Below are positions 36,299 through 45,476 of a DNA stretch of 64,000 nt, piece after piece. The position numbers and the translations under genes are program-made. The DNA is from Phycisphaeraceae bacterium (GTDB taxonomy: Bacteria > Planctomycetota > Phycisphaerae > Phycisphaerales > Phycisphaeraceae), in assembly GCA_029260715.1 (NCBI GenBank), contig JAJDCS010000009.1, positions 1 through 64,000 of the forward strand. The letters are read 5' to 3'. Below the pieces are notes generated by a model. It ran no database searches, had not been told where the DNA came from, and saw only the letters and a list, made by a program, of their open reading frames with translations. How positions within the stretch are numbered: position 1 is the first letter of the stretch; every line of letters begins with the position of its first letter.

Positions 36299-37222
36299 TC
36301 AAACCGCCGCGACGATGTCCAAAATACCCGTCGCCGCCAGCACCAAGCTGACCACCCCGTTGAGCGTTAAAAAAGCCACGCTAATGTGGCGGGTGCCCGA
36401 CCGCCAGACCAAGACGTGTTCCACAACCAGCAGCACGGCGACAACCCCGACGCCCAACGCGAAGCTGGTTCCCAGCACGTCGCTAGCCCGGCACAGCAAG
36501 ACCAGCATGCCCACCGCCGCGGCGTGCAAAATTCTGCTGACCCAAAGCGCGGGCTCCACGTTCAGCCAAGCCGGCAGCGACAGCACCCCCGTCTTTTTAT
36601 CGCTGTGCAGGTCTTGAAGCGCGTACAGAATGTCAAACCCCGCCACCCAACAGGTCACCATCCCCGCCAGCCAGTACACACCGGGCTTGGCGAGGTAGGC
36701 CGGATCTATGGCGATCGCGGCGGCGATCGGGCTTATCGCCAAGGCGCTACCCAAAAAGAAGTGGCACAGCCAGGTAAAACGCTTGGTGAAGCTGTAAACC
36801 CCCAGCCACGCCAAGACAAACGGCGAAAGGATCAGCGGGTATGCGTTACCGTCAAGCACCCAAAACCCAGCGGTCGCCGCGATAAAGGCTGCGGCGCAAC
36901 ACATCGCGGTGGCTAGCACAAACCCACTGCTGAGTTGTCCCGAGGGTATGGCACGGCCCGCGGTCCGTGGGTTGAGCCGGTCCAGGGAGGCGTCGGCCCA
37001 CCGGTTGATCGCCATGGCCACCGTCCGCCCCAGCACCATGCACAACACGATTAGCCCCAGCGTCGCCGGTCCGGGCAGGCGGTGGGTTTCCCCAGCGGCC
37101 AGGAACGCCCCAAGCAGAGCGAACGGCAGCGCGAAGACCGAATGGCTTAACTTAATATCGCGGCCGAGAACGAACAGCCGAGCTAACAGGCTTGATGGGG
37201 TGGCGTGCAGTGTCACGGTCAT
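36299..37222 (-). CDS. UbiA-family prenyltransferase
   Basis: This 307-aa integral membrane prenyltransferase has eight or nine helices. The first aspartate motif is INRWADASLDRLNPRTAGR and the second is YALQDLHSDKKTGVLSLP. Both bind the Mg-prenyl diphosphate. It attaches a polyprenyl chain to an aromatic acid for quinone synthesis, in the inner membrane. A UbiX gene lies immediately upstream on the same strand (88 nt). That pairing is common in ubiquinone and in futalosine-type menaquinone pathways. Since planctomycetes generally use menaquinone, a MqnP role is more likely than UbiA; this is inference. Confidence 0.88.
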   Translation of the reverse strand: MTVTLHATPSSLLARLFVLGRDIKLSHSVFALPFALLGAFLAAGETHRLPGPATLGLIVLCMVLGRTVAMAINRWADASLDRLNPRTAGRAIPSGQLSSGFVLATAMCCAAAFIAATAGFWVLDGNAYPLILSPFVLAWLGVYSFTKRFTWLCHFFLGSALAISPIAAAIAIDPAYLAKPGVYWLAGMVTCWVAGFDILYALQDLHSDKKTGVLSLPAWLNVEPALWVSRILHAAAVGMLVLLCRASDVLGTSFALGVGVVAVLLVVEHVLVWRSGTRHISVAFLTLNGVVSLVLAATGILDIVAAV

Positions 37223-37309
37223 GGCTAAATCAGTTTACCGGCAAGCGTGGGTTAAGACAGGTGGCCGCCTCGTGTGGCCGAAAAGGTAGATCGGAACGAT
37301 CGCCCTATG

Positions 37310-37981
37310 TCAGTATGTCGTAGCGGGGGGCTTGGCCGCGGATTTGGCGGGGTCTTGACCCCACCGCACCTTCAACGTGTGCTCAACGCCCACGAGGTCC
37401 AGCACGCGTCCAGCGACAAAGTCCACAAGATCATCGATACCGCCGGGCAACATGTAGAACCCGGGGCTTGCCGGACAGACCACCGCCCCCGCCTCGATCG
37501 CGAGCTGCATGTTACGCGCGTCGGCTAGGCTGATCGGCATCTCCCGGTGCAGCAGAACCAGCCGGCGACGTTCTTTTAGCGTTACCGCCGCGGCGCGGTG
37601 CAGCAGGTTCCCCGCCGAGCCGTGTGCCACGGCGGACAGCGTGTTGGAAGAGCAAGGCACGATGACCATCCCGTCATGCAAAAACGAGCCGCTGGCGATG
37701 ACCGAGCCGACGTCACGGTAGCTGTGCAGACGCAGCAGCCCATTCGCGGCCGTCAGGCGGTGATGATCATCTTTTTCATCAGGCTGCGGGTCGGTGCCCG
37801 CCAGGGCGTCGAGGTTCAACCCTTCCATGCCCAACTCGTCGTGGAGCATGCGCTGCCCCGTGGGCGAGGCCACCAAGTGCGTCTCAATCCCTGCGGATAC
37901 CAACAGCCGGATCAGACGCTGGGCGTAGATCGCTCCGCTGGCGCCGCTGATGCCTATCACAATACGGTTGTTTCGTGCCAT
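37310..37981 (-). CDS. ubiX: Flavin prenyltransferase UbiX
   Basis: This 223-aa enzyme makes prenylated FMN, the cofactor of UbiD-type decarboxylases. VIGISGASGAIYAQRLIRLL binds the phosphate of FMN. SGSFLHDGMVIVPCSSNTL and SAVAHGSAGNLLHRAA form the active site, and VLLHREMPISLADARNMQL is the distal signature. It has a Pro/Asp/Lys-rich insertion around residue 65-75. It forms an operon with the UbiA-family gene downstream. No ubiD is in the window. A CoaC-type or Pad1 decarboxylase role is less likely. Confidence 0.93.
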   Translation of the reverse strand: MARNNRIVIGISGASGAIYAQRLIRLLVSAGIETHLVASPTGQRMLHDELGMEGLNLDALAGTDPQPDEKDDHHRLTAANGLLRLHSYRDVGSVIASGSFLHDGMVIVPCSSNTLSAVAHGSAGNLLHRAAAVTLKERRRLVLLHREMPISLADARNMQLAIEAGAVVCPASPGFYMLPGGIDDLVDFVAGRVLDLVGVEHTLKVRWGQDPAKSAAKPPATTY

Positions 37982-38071
37982 GCCGCCGCACCCTCAAAGC
38001 ACACGGGTTCACGCAACGGTGCCGCCGTGTTACATGAATTATATAGGGTGTGGCGCGGAGCGGTGGTGGGC

Positions 38072-38860
38072 TTATTTTTTCTTCGTCTGAGGCTTAACGG
38101 TCAGCATCGCTCCGTCCTTCTTAAGCTTGAACGCAACAAGCTGTATTTTCTGATTGCTGAGTTTGAGAACGGGATCGAACGACTTGCCGTCGAACGCTTC
38201 TTTGATTTTCGCGGCGGTCTGGGCAAATTTCGACTCGCTCTGGCTGTTCTGCAAGACCGAACTAGCCGCCTGAACGCCGGGCAGCTTCAGCCGCCCGCCC
38301 CGGACCGACATGACCCGTGTTGTGGCCTGGCCGCTATCAATGACCACCTCGCACACGATACTCATAATTTGGCGGATCGGTGGTTTTACGACTTTGAACG
38401 CGATGACAAGGTTTTCCCCTTCGACCGCAAGCATCGGGCTTTCCACAAAGGGTGGAATCCGAATGCCCTGGTTGCCTGCCCAGTCCGTCAGCCGTTGATC
38501 CATCCAAGCGTTCATCTCGTCCGTGGTTAGGAATATGTCCTGTTCAGTGGCTTGAGGATCGCCTGCTCGTTGGACGCCGGGAGGCGAATCTCCTGCGGTC
38601 ATGATCTGCATACCGCCGCCGGTGCCTTGGGCCTGGTGAGCCGAGCCGCTGGCGAGATTGAGCTTATTCAGGAGTCGTTGCTCGATGGATTCAGCGATTG
38701 CCATCCGTTGAGCGGGAGTTGTTTGTTGGAGGTATTCACGACGCTCTTGCCAATAAACCGGCTCAGATTTCCACATCCAGTAGGCCCACAACCCACACAG
38801 ACCGGTAACAACTGTCAACAGCAGAAAAATCTTGCCGAAAGTCATTTTTGGCTTTTGCAT
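38072..38860 (-). CDS. Membrane-anchored protein of unknown function
   Basis: This 262-aa protein has one N-terminal membrane helix (IFLLLTVVTGLCGLWAYWMW), then a polar helix with QERREYLQQTTPAQRM. The rest is predicted to face the periplasm, with a C-terminal basic tail (PQTKKK). The C-terminal ~150 residues have alternating strand patterns such as NLVIAFKVVKPPIRQIM and TTRVMSVRGGRLKLPGV. I do not recognise a family. It is a single gene. Confidence 0.7.
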   Translation of the reverse strand: MQKPKMTFGKIFLLLTVVTGLCGLWAYWMWKSEPVYWQERREYLQQTTPAQRMAIAESIEQRLLNKLNLASGSAHQAQGTGGGMQIMTAGDSPPGVQRAGDPQATEQDIFLTTDEMNAWMDQRLTDWAGNQGIRIPPFVESPMLAVEGENLVIAFKVVKPPIRQIMSIVCEVVIDSGQATTRVMSVRGGRLKLPGVQAASSVLQNSQSESKFAQTAAKIKEAFDGKSFDPVLKLSNQKIQLVAFKLKKDGAMLTVKPQTKKK

Positions 38861-39181
38861 CGGCGAATCGCTCCTGGGCTAATCTGCTTTAAAGATAGAT
38901 CAAGACAGGTGTTTGCGACACGAAACTATTCACGGATTCGTCGTTTGTGTCATCGGCTACCCGTAGCGATGACGTGAGCGTCAGTAAGCGTTACCCTCAG
39001 GCAGTGTTTACACGGACCGGTTTATCTTCGGCGAAACGATTCGGACGATGAAACCAACAAAGCGGGTCGGCAAATTCCAGGATAATAACTTCTACCGCGT
39101 TCCGGGCTGAGGCTGACGCGTTTTCGTCATTACGTGCAAGTTAGCCCGTCTTGACGCGACAGCGAAAGATTACTCCTCGGC
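38861..39181. other. Intergenic region, ~320 bp
   Basis: No gene, tRNA or riboswitch motif was recognised. The short minus-strand open frame entering from cysC (39130-39336) is antisense shadow. The stretch presumably holds the cysC terminator and the promoter of the gene at 38072-38860. Confidence 0.4.
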
Positions 39182-39799
39182 TCACGCCTTGAGTAGGTTT
39201 TTCTTCTCCAGAACATCCAGCACCGCCTGGACTGACTGAGCGATTGAGTACTCGTGGGTGGGCAGGTGTAGCTCCGGGTTTGTCGGGGCTTCGTATGGAT
39301 CGTCGATGCCTGTGAAACCCTTGATTTCCCCGGCACGGGCTTTCTTGTAGAGGCCTTTGGGGTCGCGCTTCTCGGCTTCTTCTAGCGGGCAGTCCACGAA
39401 TACCTCGATAAAAGGCAGTTTTGCGTCGTCGTGTAGCTTGCGCACCTTGTCGCGGTCGGCGGTGTAGGGGCTAATGAAACTGGCGATGGTGATGATCCCC
39501 GCGTCGGCGAACAGCTTGGCCACTTCACCGATACGACGGATGTTTTCGGCCCGGTCGTCGGCGCTGAAGCCTAGGTTGTTATTCAGGCCGTGGCGGATGT
39601 TGTCCCCGTCGAGGCGGTAGGCGTGCTTGCCTTGTTTGAGCAGAACCTGCTCAAGGGCGACGGCGACGGTGCTCTTGCCGCTGGCGGACAAGCCCGTCAT
39701 CCAAACGGTGACGCCTTTCTGCCCGAGGTTCTTGTGCCGCTCCTGGGGGTCGACGGCACCGTCGTGCCAGGTAATGTTAGTAGCTTTCTGCTGATTCAT
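39182..39799 (-). CDS. cysC: Adenylyl-sulfate (APS) kinase
   Basis: This 205-aa kinase phosphorylates APS to PAPS in sulfate activation. [18 protein letters not shown] is the P-loop. [22 protein letters not shown] binds APS, and [38 protein letters not shown] and GIDDPYEAP are all in place. The strong Shine-Dalgarno GGAGAAGGA precedes the ATG. It is a single gene; no ATP sulfurylase is nearby. PAPS may serve sulfate assimilation or sulfation of surface polysaccharides. Confidence 0.96.
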   Translation of the reverse strand: MNQQKATNITWHDGAVDPQERHKNLGQKGVTVWMTGLSASGKSTVAVALEQVLLKQGKHAYRLDGDNIRHGLNNNLGFSADDRAENIRRIGEVAKLFADAGIITIASFISPYTADRDKVRKLHDDAKLPFIEVFVDCPLEEAEKRDPKGLYKKARAGEIKGFTGIDDPYEAPTNPELHLPTHEYSIAQSVQAVLDVLEKKNLLKA

Positions 39800-40073
39800 G
39801 GGTTGGTTCCTTCTCCAAAGCGGGTTTGGGGATGATGGGTATTTTTACAGGCCGTTTACACGTAAACTCATATCGTAGCTAAATCTTCCGTCGTCGAAAA
39901 GTGCCGGGTGAAAGGCTGCGGTATAGCGCGATTGAGTGAGGGCTGACGGGGCTTGGGGGAGTAATTTTTCACGGAGTCATGGCCATCGGCCCGGCTCTGG
40001 TATTCCTGTCGGCTGTGATAGCCGATAACCCTTATTGACGCGTGCTTAGGGCCGCGTCGGGAAGGGGTTTGCG

Positions 40074-40274
40074 GTGGAAACGAACCTGTTAATGCTGTCG
40101 GTGCTGCTGGGGTCGGTCGGGATGGGCATGTTTATCTACGGCAAGAAGCAGCAACGGTACGTACACCTGGGGGCCGGTATCGCGTTGATGGTATGCCCCT
40201 ATTTTATCCCCAGTGTGTTGGGGCTGTGCGTGGTGGGCGTGCTCCTGATTGTCGTGCCATTTTTATTGGGGTGA
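40074..40274 (+). CDS. Small membrane protein, two helices
   Basis: This 66-aa protein has a GTG start at 40074. Two hydrophobic segments (LLMLSVLLGSVGMGMFIYG and VLGLCVVGVLLIVVPFLLG) are separated by KKQQRYVHLGAGIALMVCPY. Short proteins with a YGKKQ...HL..GI pattern are common in Gram-negative bacteria, and I believe this is one, but the function is unknown. An AAGGGG ribosome site is visible 11 nt upstream. Confidence 0.6.
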   Translation: METNLLMLSVLLGSVGMGMFIYGKKQQRYVHLGAGIALMVCPYFIPSVLGLCVVGVLLIVVPFLLG

Positions 40275-40405
40275 AGGCGTCTGTATGATGGTGGCAGGAA
40301 CTCGCAGGCTCGCCTGCCTGACATGTTAAAAAGCACTGCATACAGTCTTAAGCTGTGTAGTGGCGCCCGGCAATGTTTCATCGTTTACAGCGGCTATAAT
40401 CACTA

Positions 40406-40819
40406 ATGACTTCTATCACACCATCAACGGCGGATTTACTTGCGGCTATCGTCGAACGCGACCTTCACGGCATCAAGAAGCGGCTAAAGGCCGGTGCGGA
40501 CGTCAACGCTGAAACCGCCTCTGGCCACACAATGCTCCACGCCGCCGCGACCGGGGACGCGGCGGAAATCGCCGGGTTCCTGATCGAGCAAGGGGCCGAG
40601 GTCGATCGGAGGGACAGATTCGGCAAGACCGCGTTGCACTGCGCAGCCAGAAAAGGACACGTCGGGGTCGCCAGCCTGCTCATCGACAAAGGGGCGTGCG
40701 TCAACGCCATGGCTAAGAACGGCTCTTTCCCACTGGATTGGGCGATCAAGTTTGACCACAACGAAGTGGCGGACCTGCTGCGTAAACGTGGCGGCAAGAC
40801 CGGCAAAGCGTTGAGATAA
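40406..40819 (+). CDS. Ankyrin-repeat protein
   Basis: This 137-aa cytosolic protein has about four ankyrin repeats in a row. The clearest units are GADVNAETASGHTMLHAAAT and RRDRFGKTALHCAARKGHVG, followed by ACVNAMAKNGSFPLDWAIKF. Such proteins mediate protein-protein contacts. No partner is evident. The last helix ends in a basic stretch (RKRGGKTGKALR). Confidence 0.85.
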   Translation: MTSITPSTADLLAAIVERDLHGIKKRLKAGADVNAETASGHTMLHAAATGDAAEIAGFLIEQGAEVDRRDRFGKTALHCAARKGHVGVASLLIDKGACVNAMAKNGSFPLDWAIKFDHNEVADLLRKRGGKTGKALR

Positions 40820-40951
40820 AGACAACCGCCCGGCTCATCCACCAGCACGACACACCAAAAAACACTACGCAGCCTCCGACTGTGTAGAAACGCTCGCCCT
40901 CCGCTGTCGGCACAACCAACATGCGCAAAATACACCTTGCCCAGCGTGAGA

Positions 40952-41560
40952 TTACTGCCGACGTGTGTATTTGATTTCCATCATTTTGAATTCTTTGCCG
41001 TCGGGCGTGGACTCGTAGCTTTCCATCGTCCAGTGGTCGTGGTCGATATAGGTCTCTACGGTTTTGGAGTGTCGCGTTCCGTTCATGATGGGGCAGGAAT
41101 ATTCGGTGGCGTAAGTGATTGTCTTGCCATCGGCGGAGGCGGAACCCTCGGCGTTCATAATCCCGGTGCCCATGCTGTCTAACCAAGTGGCGACGTATTT
41201 TTTCTTGATGTTGTCGTAGCCGGCGATGCCGATGCCCAAAAATTCTTGGCCGTGGAAGTTGCCCGTGACGCTGTCTTTGATGAACCTCCCGCCGAGGATG
41301 AGTGTGGACTCACAAGTGCCTGCGGACTCACTGGGCGGGGCGTCGGGGGCCATCCACATCGTGATCGTGTAGTCCCAAGTGCCAACTCGCTTAGCGAGGA
41401 GTGCATGCTCGGGCCCCAGCGCGGCGTAGGCTTCGAACCGCTGCATCATCTCTTGTTGTTCTGGTGACATGGGCGGGGCGTCTTCGGCAACAACCCGGGA
41501 GGTACAAACGGTCGCGACAAACACGAAGGCGAAAGCGGGAAAAAACATGCGGGGTTTCAT
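40952..41560 (-). CDS. Secreted DUF1579 family protein
   Basis: This 202-aa protein has a signal peptide (MFFPAFAFVFVATVCTSRVVA) and a lipocalin-like beta-barrel body. The family pattern is KRVGTWDYTITMWMAPDAPP, ILGGRFIKDSVTGNFHGQEF and IAGYDNIKKKYVATWLDSMG, consistent with DUF1579. The function of the family is not known. A good Shine-Dalgarno (AAGGAG) precedes the ATG. It is a single gene, convergent with the ankyrin gene. Confidence 0.85.
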   Translation of the reverse strand: MKPRMFFPAFAFVFVATVCTSRVVAEDAPPMSPEQQEMMQRFEAYAALGPEHALLAKRVGTWDYTITMWMAPDAPPSESAGTCESTLILGGRFIKDSVTGNFHGQEFLGIGIAGYDNIKKKYVATWLDSMGTGIMNAEGSASADGKTITYATEYSCPIMNGTRHSKTVETYIDHDHWTMESYESTPDGKEFKMMEIKYTRRQ

Positions 41561-41711
41561 CGGGGTCTCCTTAGTGAAAACGATTCAAGATGTATATTGT
41601 CTGGATGGATAGGCGAATTGTAAAGGGTGAAAAAACAAAAAAGGCACAGTATAGGCTAAGCCCATACCATGCCTTTCTTTGCACTGTTTCGGCGCACTTC
41701 GTTAAGCCGAA

Positions 41712-43292
41712 TTATTCCGGGTCATTGGGGTCGTTAAACAGCGCCCCGAGGTTGATGCTGCCGTGCCCGTTCTGCGGGTAGTTGTCCGCGGTATTGTCTT
41801 TCGGGTTGAGGTTCGACGCGGTATCGTCGGGCGGAAACAGCACCAGCGACCGCAGAAACTCCAGCACCGCGTGCTGACGGTCGTCATCCAGATTTTTGTA
41901 ATTCCGTTTCGACTTCCTCGCCTCACCGCCGTGGCGGCGGATCACCGCGTCCAGGTTGATGCTACGCCCGTCGTGGCCGTACGGCGCGGTAGAACCCACA
42001 CCCCACAACGGCTCGGTGATAAACTCTTTCTGGTACGTCCCGTCAAAGTTACGCTCCCAGAAACCCTCGCCAACGTCGTGACGCTTGAAGTCCGTGTAAA
42101 TCCCCTCGACCATAAACGGCTGTAGCGCCGGCTCCTTGAGCGTGGGGTGTCCCACACCGTCGTCGGTCTCTACATACTTGGCCACCGCGGTCGCGAACAG
42201 GTTGTTGAACGCCACCACCCCGTTTTGACGGTCGTATTGTGTCACCACGTCAGCCACGCGCCGATCCCGCTCGATCTGCAAATCCGGGATGTGGCACTCC
42301 GCGCAACCAATCTCATTGAAAACCCGAGCCCCTTTCCTGGACAGTTCGGTCTGCCGATACGTCCCCGGCCGGAAATAATTCAACAAGTAAAACTCCATGT
42401 GGTCCACGATTGAAACAGGTATTTCGTCCGTCACGCCGTCGCCGTCTGAATCATCAAACGGCTGGCTAACGGGCGGGCCCTCGATGGTGTCCAGCGACCC
42501 GCTAAGCACCATGCCAGATGGCGTGACAACGTCCTGCCCCGACGACGCGGCTAGCAAGTCCGGGTCCGGCGACTCTAGCCCCATCTCCGCATTGAACGCG
42601 CCGACAAGAAACTCGCGGATCGAAATAGTCCCCCCCTCAGCGAAAAACGGCCGGACACGCAGGTCTTCATTCACACCCTCCACCCGCGACAGGTCTAACT
42701 CGCCGTTGGGCAACGCCGTGATCCGCCCGTAGTAGACCCCCTTGCTCTTGAGTCTCCTCGTGATTGCCGTCTGTCTATCATGCGCCAATTGGATCGCGTT
42801 ATCCCTGATCCTGCGCAAGTCTTGCGTAATTTCATCGGCGAGCATCTCCTGCAAGCCCAACCCGAAAAGATGCGGCGCGTCGCGGCTGTCGGGGCGGGTG
42901 AACACGTCGCCGCCGAAGCCCGCCGACCCCCTAGGCCGGCCGTGGCACGCCGCGCAGCTATCGGCCAGACCCGCAACAATCGATTGGTCCACGCCGATGT
43001 CCCCGTGCCCGTCACTCGTGCGAGGCCCCATCCCCTGTTCGAGGGTGAATTTACGCTGGAACACCTGCCTGCCTCGCCGGATCGAGCGGAACGGGTCTCG
43101 CTTGATAATAAACAGCGATGAATCAAACGTATTGATATCACCGCGCCCCGCCCCGATCTGCTCTTGATACGTCTTCTTGATCCCCTCATTTAACGCGTTG
43201 GGCGTTTGCTCAACATCGCTTAGTTGGGCGTTGGCTGACACACAAACAACACTTGCCACAGACACAGCGACACATCCCTTGATGAGTTTCAT
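41712..43292 (-). CDS. Periplasmic dihaem cytochrome c, DUF1111 (thiol-oxidoreductase-like)
   Basis: This 526-aa exported protein has a signal peptide ending in SANA. Two haem c sites are visible: CAACHGRPRG about residue 119 and CAECHIPDLQ about residue 329. The region APYGHDGRSINLDAVIRRHGGEA near the C-terminus is the DUF1111 signature. Proteins of this family resemble di-haem peroxidases and are often co-encoded with imelysin-type iron-uptake proteins. None is in this window, so the substrate is unknown. GAGAGGAG precedes the ATG. Confidence 0.86.
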   Translation of the reverse strand: MKLIKGCVAVSVASVVCVSANAQLSDVEQTPNALNEGIKKTYQEQIGAGRGDINTFDSSLFIIKRDPFRSIRRGRQVFQRKFTLEQGMGPRTSDGHGDIGVDQSIVAGLADSCAACHGRPRGSAGFGGDVFTRPDSRDAPHLFGLGLQEMLADEITQDLRRIRDNAIQLAHDRQTAITRRLKSKGVYYGRITALPNGELDLSRVEGVNEDLRVRPFFAEGGTISIREFLVGAFNAEMGLESPDPDLLAASSGQDVVTPSGMVLSGSLDTIEGPPVSQPFDDSDGDGVTDEIPVSIVDHMEFYLLNYFRPGTYRQTELSRKGARVFNEIGCAECHIPDLQIERDRRVADVVTQYDRQNGVVAFNNLFATAVAKYVETDDGVGHPTLKEPALQPFMVEGIYTDFKRHDVGEGFWERNFDGTYQKEFITEPLWGVGSTAPYGHDGRSINLDAVIRRHGGEARKSKRNYKNLDDDRQHAVLEFLRSLVLFPPDDTASNLNPKDNTADNYPQNGHGSINLGALFNDPNDPE

Positions 43293-43727
43293 CCTGGTCT
43301 CCTCTCAAATTAAATTTTCTAGCGGAACGGTATCGCCGGCGGGGGCTTACCCACAACAAGGTAGGTCTAACGATGTAATTCTACAGGCACTCAAAAATTC
43401 TGTCAACGATTTTTTCGCAGAATAATGACTCTCCGCGCGACACATCAACTAACACTACTATCAAAGACGTAACCAAAGACGGGTACCTCACGCCGTGCTT
43501 CAAAAAAATTCTTGCCCATACACGGATACGTTTGCGGTGAACGAATCCAACTAGAGCATCTTGTGTAAATAATCTCCACGGCATCTCCGCGTAGGGCAGG
43601 TCATTGACCTGCCTTTTTCTTGGCGGCACGGAGTAAAATGACGCCATTTGCTCCAAGATTGAGCCTGATAAATTTCAACCAATCTTGTTAACGTTGACAC
43701 CCACCGCTTAAAAAAATCTTTCAGTCT
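43293..43727. other. Intergenic region, ~435 bp, containing a MITE-like copy
   Basis: Apart from the MITE-like element at 43552-43655 nothing was recognised. It separates two genes on the same strand (dihaem protein and dipeptidase). Confidence 0.6.
43552..43655 (-). repeat. MITE-like element, copy 2
   Basis: This 104-bp element is homologous to 24810-24913 in inverted orientation. On the minus strand the order is GGAGCAAATGGCGTCATTTT, the same palindrome GGCAGGTCAATGACCTGCC, then GGAGATTATTTACACAAGATGCTCTA. It has the same length and the same centre as copy 1, while the arms have diverged. Confidence 0.75.
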
Positions 43728-45110
43728 TTACTTCACCTTCGCCAACTCAGCGAGCACCACCGCGTGCGTCCGGCAGCCCAGCGTGAAATTATCGAGATTG
43801 AATTTCTCGTTGGGTGAGTGGATGCAGTCGTCGTTGAGGCCGAAGCCGATCAGAAGCGTGTCGATGCCCAAAAGCCGCTTGAAATCCGCCACGACCGGGA
43901 TGGTCGCCCCCTCGCGCACCAACACGGGCGCTCGCCCGCTGCTCCGCTCGATCGCCTTAGCCGCCGCCGTCATGTACGGCGATTCGGAATCCACCACCAC
44001 CGGGTAGGCCTGCCCAAATGACGTGATCCGCCAACGGCTGCCGTGCGTGTCTTGTGATTCCAGCCATTGCGTGAACGAATCGGCGATCTTGCCCGGGTCC
44101 TGGTTGGGCGCTAGCCGGAAGCTCACCTTAGCGCCGGCGAAGCTGGGGATGATGGTCTTCGCCCCCGCGCCGCCATACCCGCCATACAAACCGTTGATGT
44201 CACACGACGGGCGTGCCCACTTGCGCTCAAGTGTGGTGTAACTCGCCTCACCGAAAGGCCGTTCAACACCGACCTGCTCAAAAAACTTGCCTTCGTTGAA
44301 GTTCAGCTCCGTCCAGCGTTCGTGCTCGTCTTCGGTTAGGTCCAGCACATCGTCGTAAAAGCCGGGGATGGTCACGCGGTGCTTGTCGTCGAACAGCTTC
44401 CCAAGTACGGCTGTAAGCGTGTTGGCGGGGTTCGCCAGTGTCCCGCCATACATGCCGCTGTGCAGATCGCGGTCGGGGTTGTGCAACTGAACGTCGAAGT
44501 ACAGCAAACCCCGCAGGCCGTACGTAATCGCAACGGTCTTCGCGTCCCACATAGTGGTATCACTGACAATCGCGACGTCGGCCTGCAAGTCATCGCGGTG
44601 GGCTTCAAGGAACGGGGGCAAGTGGACACTGCCGCACTCCTCCTCGCCTTCGATCAGCACGGTCACCGCTAGCGGCAGATCGCCGTGCGCCTGCTTCCAA
44701 GCGCGCAGCGCCTCGAGGAAACAGCAGACCTGGCCTTTGTCATCGCTGGCGCCGCGCGCGTGGATGGCCCCGTCTCGAACAGTCGGCTCAAAAGGCGGCG
44801 TGACCCAAAGCTCCAGCGGGTCGGGCGGCTGCACGTCATAGTGACCATAAAACAAAACGTGCGGCACGCCCTTAGGCGGTGTCTTGCCGTAACTTTTCGC
44901 CAGCACGACCGGGTGGCCTTCGGTCTCGTGCACCTGCGTCTTCAAGCCGATATCCGTCAACGACTGGCCAACCCACTGGGCCGCTTGGTTAATTTCAAAC
45001 GCGTAAGCGGGGTCCGTGCTCACGCTGGGGATGGTCAGGAACCGCTTAAGACGCTTGATCGCCTGCTCCTGATCCTTTTCAAGAAATTTCAAAACATCTT
45101 TGATAGGCAT
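43728..45110 (-). CDS. M20 family dipeptidase
   Basis: The protein is about 460 aa from the ATG at 45110. It is a di-zinc metallopeptidase. Metal ligands are visible in LFYGHYDVQPPDP, ARGASDDKGQVCCFLEAL and LIEGEEECGSVHLPPFL, and the C-terminal part has PVLVREGATIPVVADFKRLLG. The DPLELWVTPPFEP stretch marks the CNDP/dipeptidase subgroup acting on short peptides or acyl-amino acids in the cytoplasm. It lies 10 nt from the Rieske gene on the same strand, which suggests an operon, though the functional link is unclear. Confidence 0.92.
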   Translation of the reverse strand: MPIKDVLKFLEKDQEQAIKRLKRFLTIPSVSTDPAYAFEINQAAQWVGQSLTDIGLKTQVHETEGHPVVLAKSYGKTPPKGVPHVLFYGHYDVQPPDPLELWVTPPFEPTVRDGAIHARGASDDKGQVCCFLEALRAWKQAHGDLPLAVTVLIEGEEECGSVHLPPFLEAHRDDLQADVAIVSDTTMWDAKTVAITYGLRGLLYFDVQLHNPDRDLHSGMYGGTLANPANTLTAVLGKLFDDKHRVTIPGFYDDVLDLTEDEHERWTELNFNEGKFFEQVGVERPFGEASYTTLERKWARPSCDINGLYGGYGGAGAKTIIPSFAGAKVSFRLAPNQDPGKIADSFTQWLESQDTHGSRWRITSFGQAYPVVVDSESPYMTAAAKAIERSSGRAPVLVREGATIPVVADFKRLLGIDTLLIGFGLNDDCIHSPNEKFNLDNFTLGCRTHAVVLAELAKVK

Positions 45111-45120
45111 GACTAAAGGG

Positions 45121-45444
45121 TCACTTTCTTGTGGTCTGAATTTCAACCCGCCCCGCGTCGGTCACACGGATCGGGTAGGTTGGCAGCGGCAACTCCTCGT
45201 AAGGGAAATCGGTGTTGCGTCCACTGAAAACGTCATACGCGTAGGCGTGGTAGGCGCAGGTCAACACTTTGCCTCGCAACTCCCCGTCGATCATGGGCTT
45301 GCCCGCGTGCGGGCAGGCGGGGTCCACCGCGGCAAGCTTCCCGTCGGCGTTGCAGACGATCACCTGCCTGTCCTCGGTGGACACACACCGCATCGTCCCC
45401 GTCGGGAATTGGTCGGTCGGGCCGATGTCGATCCACTTGGCCAT
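45121..45444 (-). CDS. Rieske [2Fe-2S] ferredoxin-type protein
   Basis: This 107-aa soluble electron carrier binds its cluster through CPHAGKP and CAYHAYAYD, the Rieske C-x-H and C-x2-H pair. The N-terminal MAKWIDIGPTDQFPTGTM fits the small NirD/ferredoxin type rather than the bc1 subunit. It probably feeds an oxygenase or reductase not encoded here. It is adjacent to the dipeptidase. Confidence 0.92.
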   Translation of the reverse strand: MAKWIDIGPTDQFPTGTMRCVSTEDRQVIVCNADGKLAAVDPACPHAGKPMIDGELRGKVLTCAYHAYAYDVFSGRNTDFPYEELPLPTYPIRVTDAGRVEIQTTRK

Positions 45445-45476
45445 GACGGGTGAGTACTCTACGATGCGAATGGTGA

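Noticed and set aside
40009-40025. TCGGCT...AGCCGA hairpin before the small membrane protein
   Set aside because: The six-base stem is too short to call a terminator or regulator.
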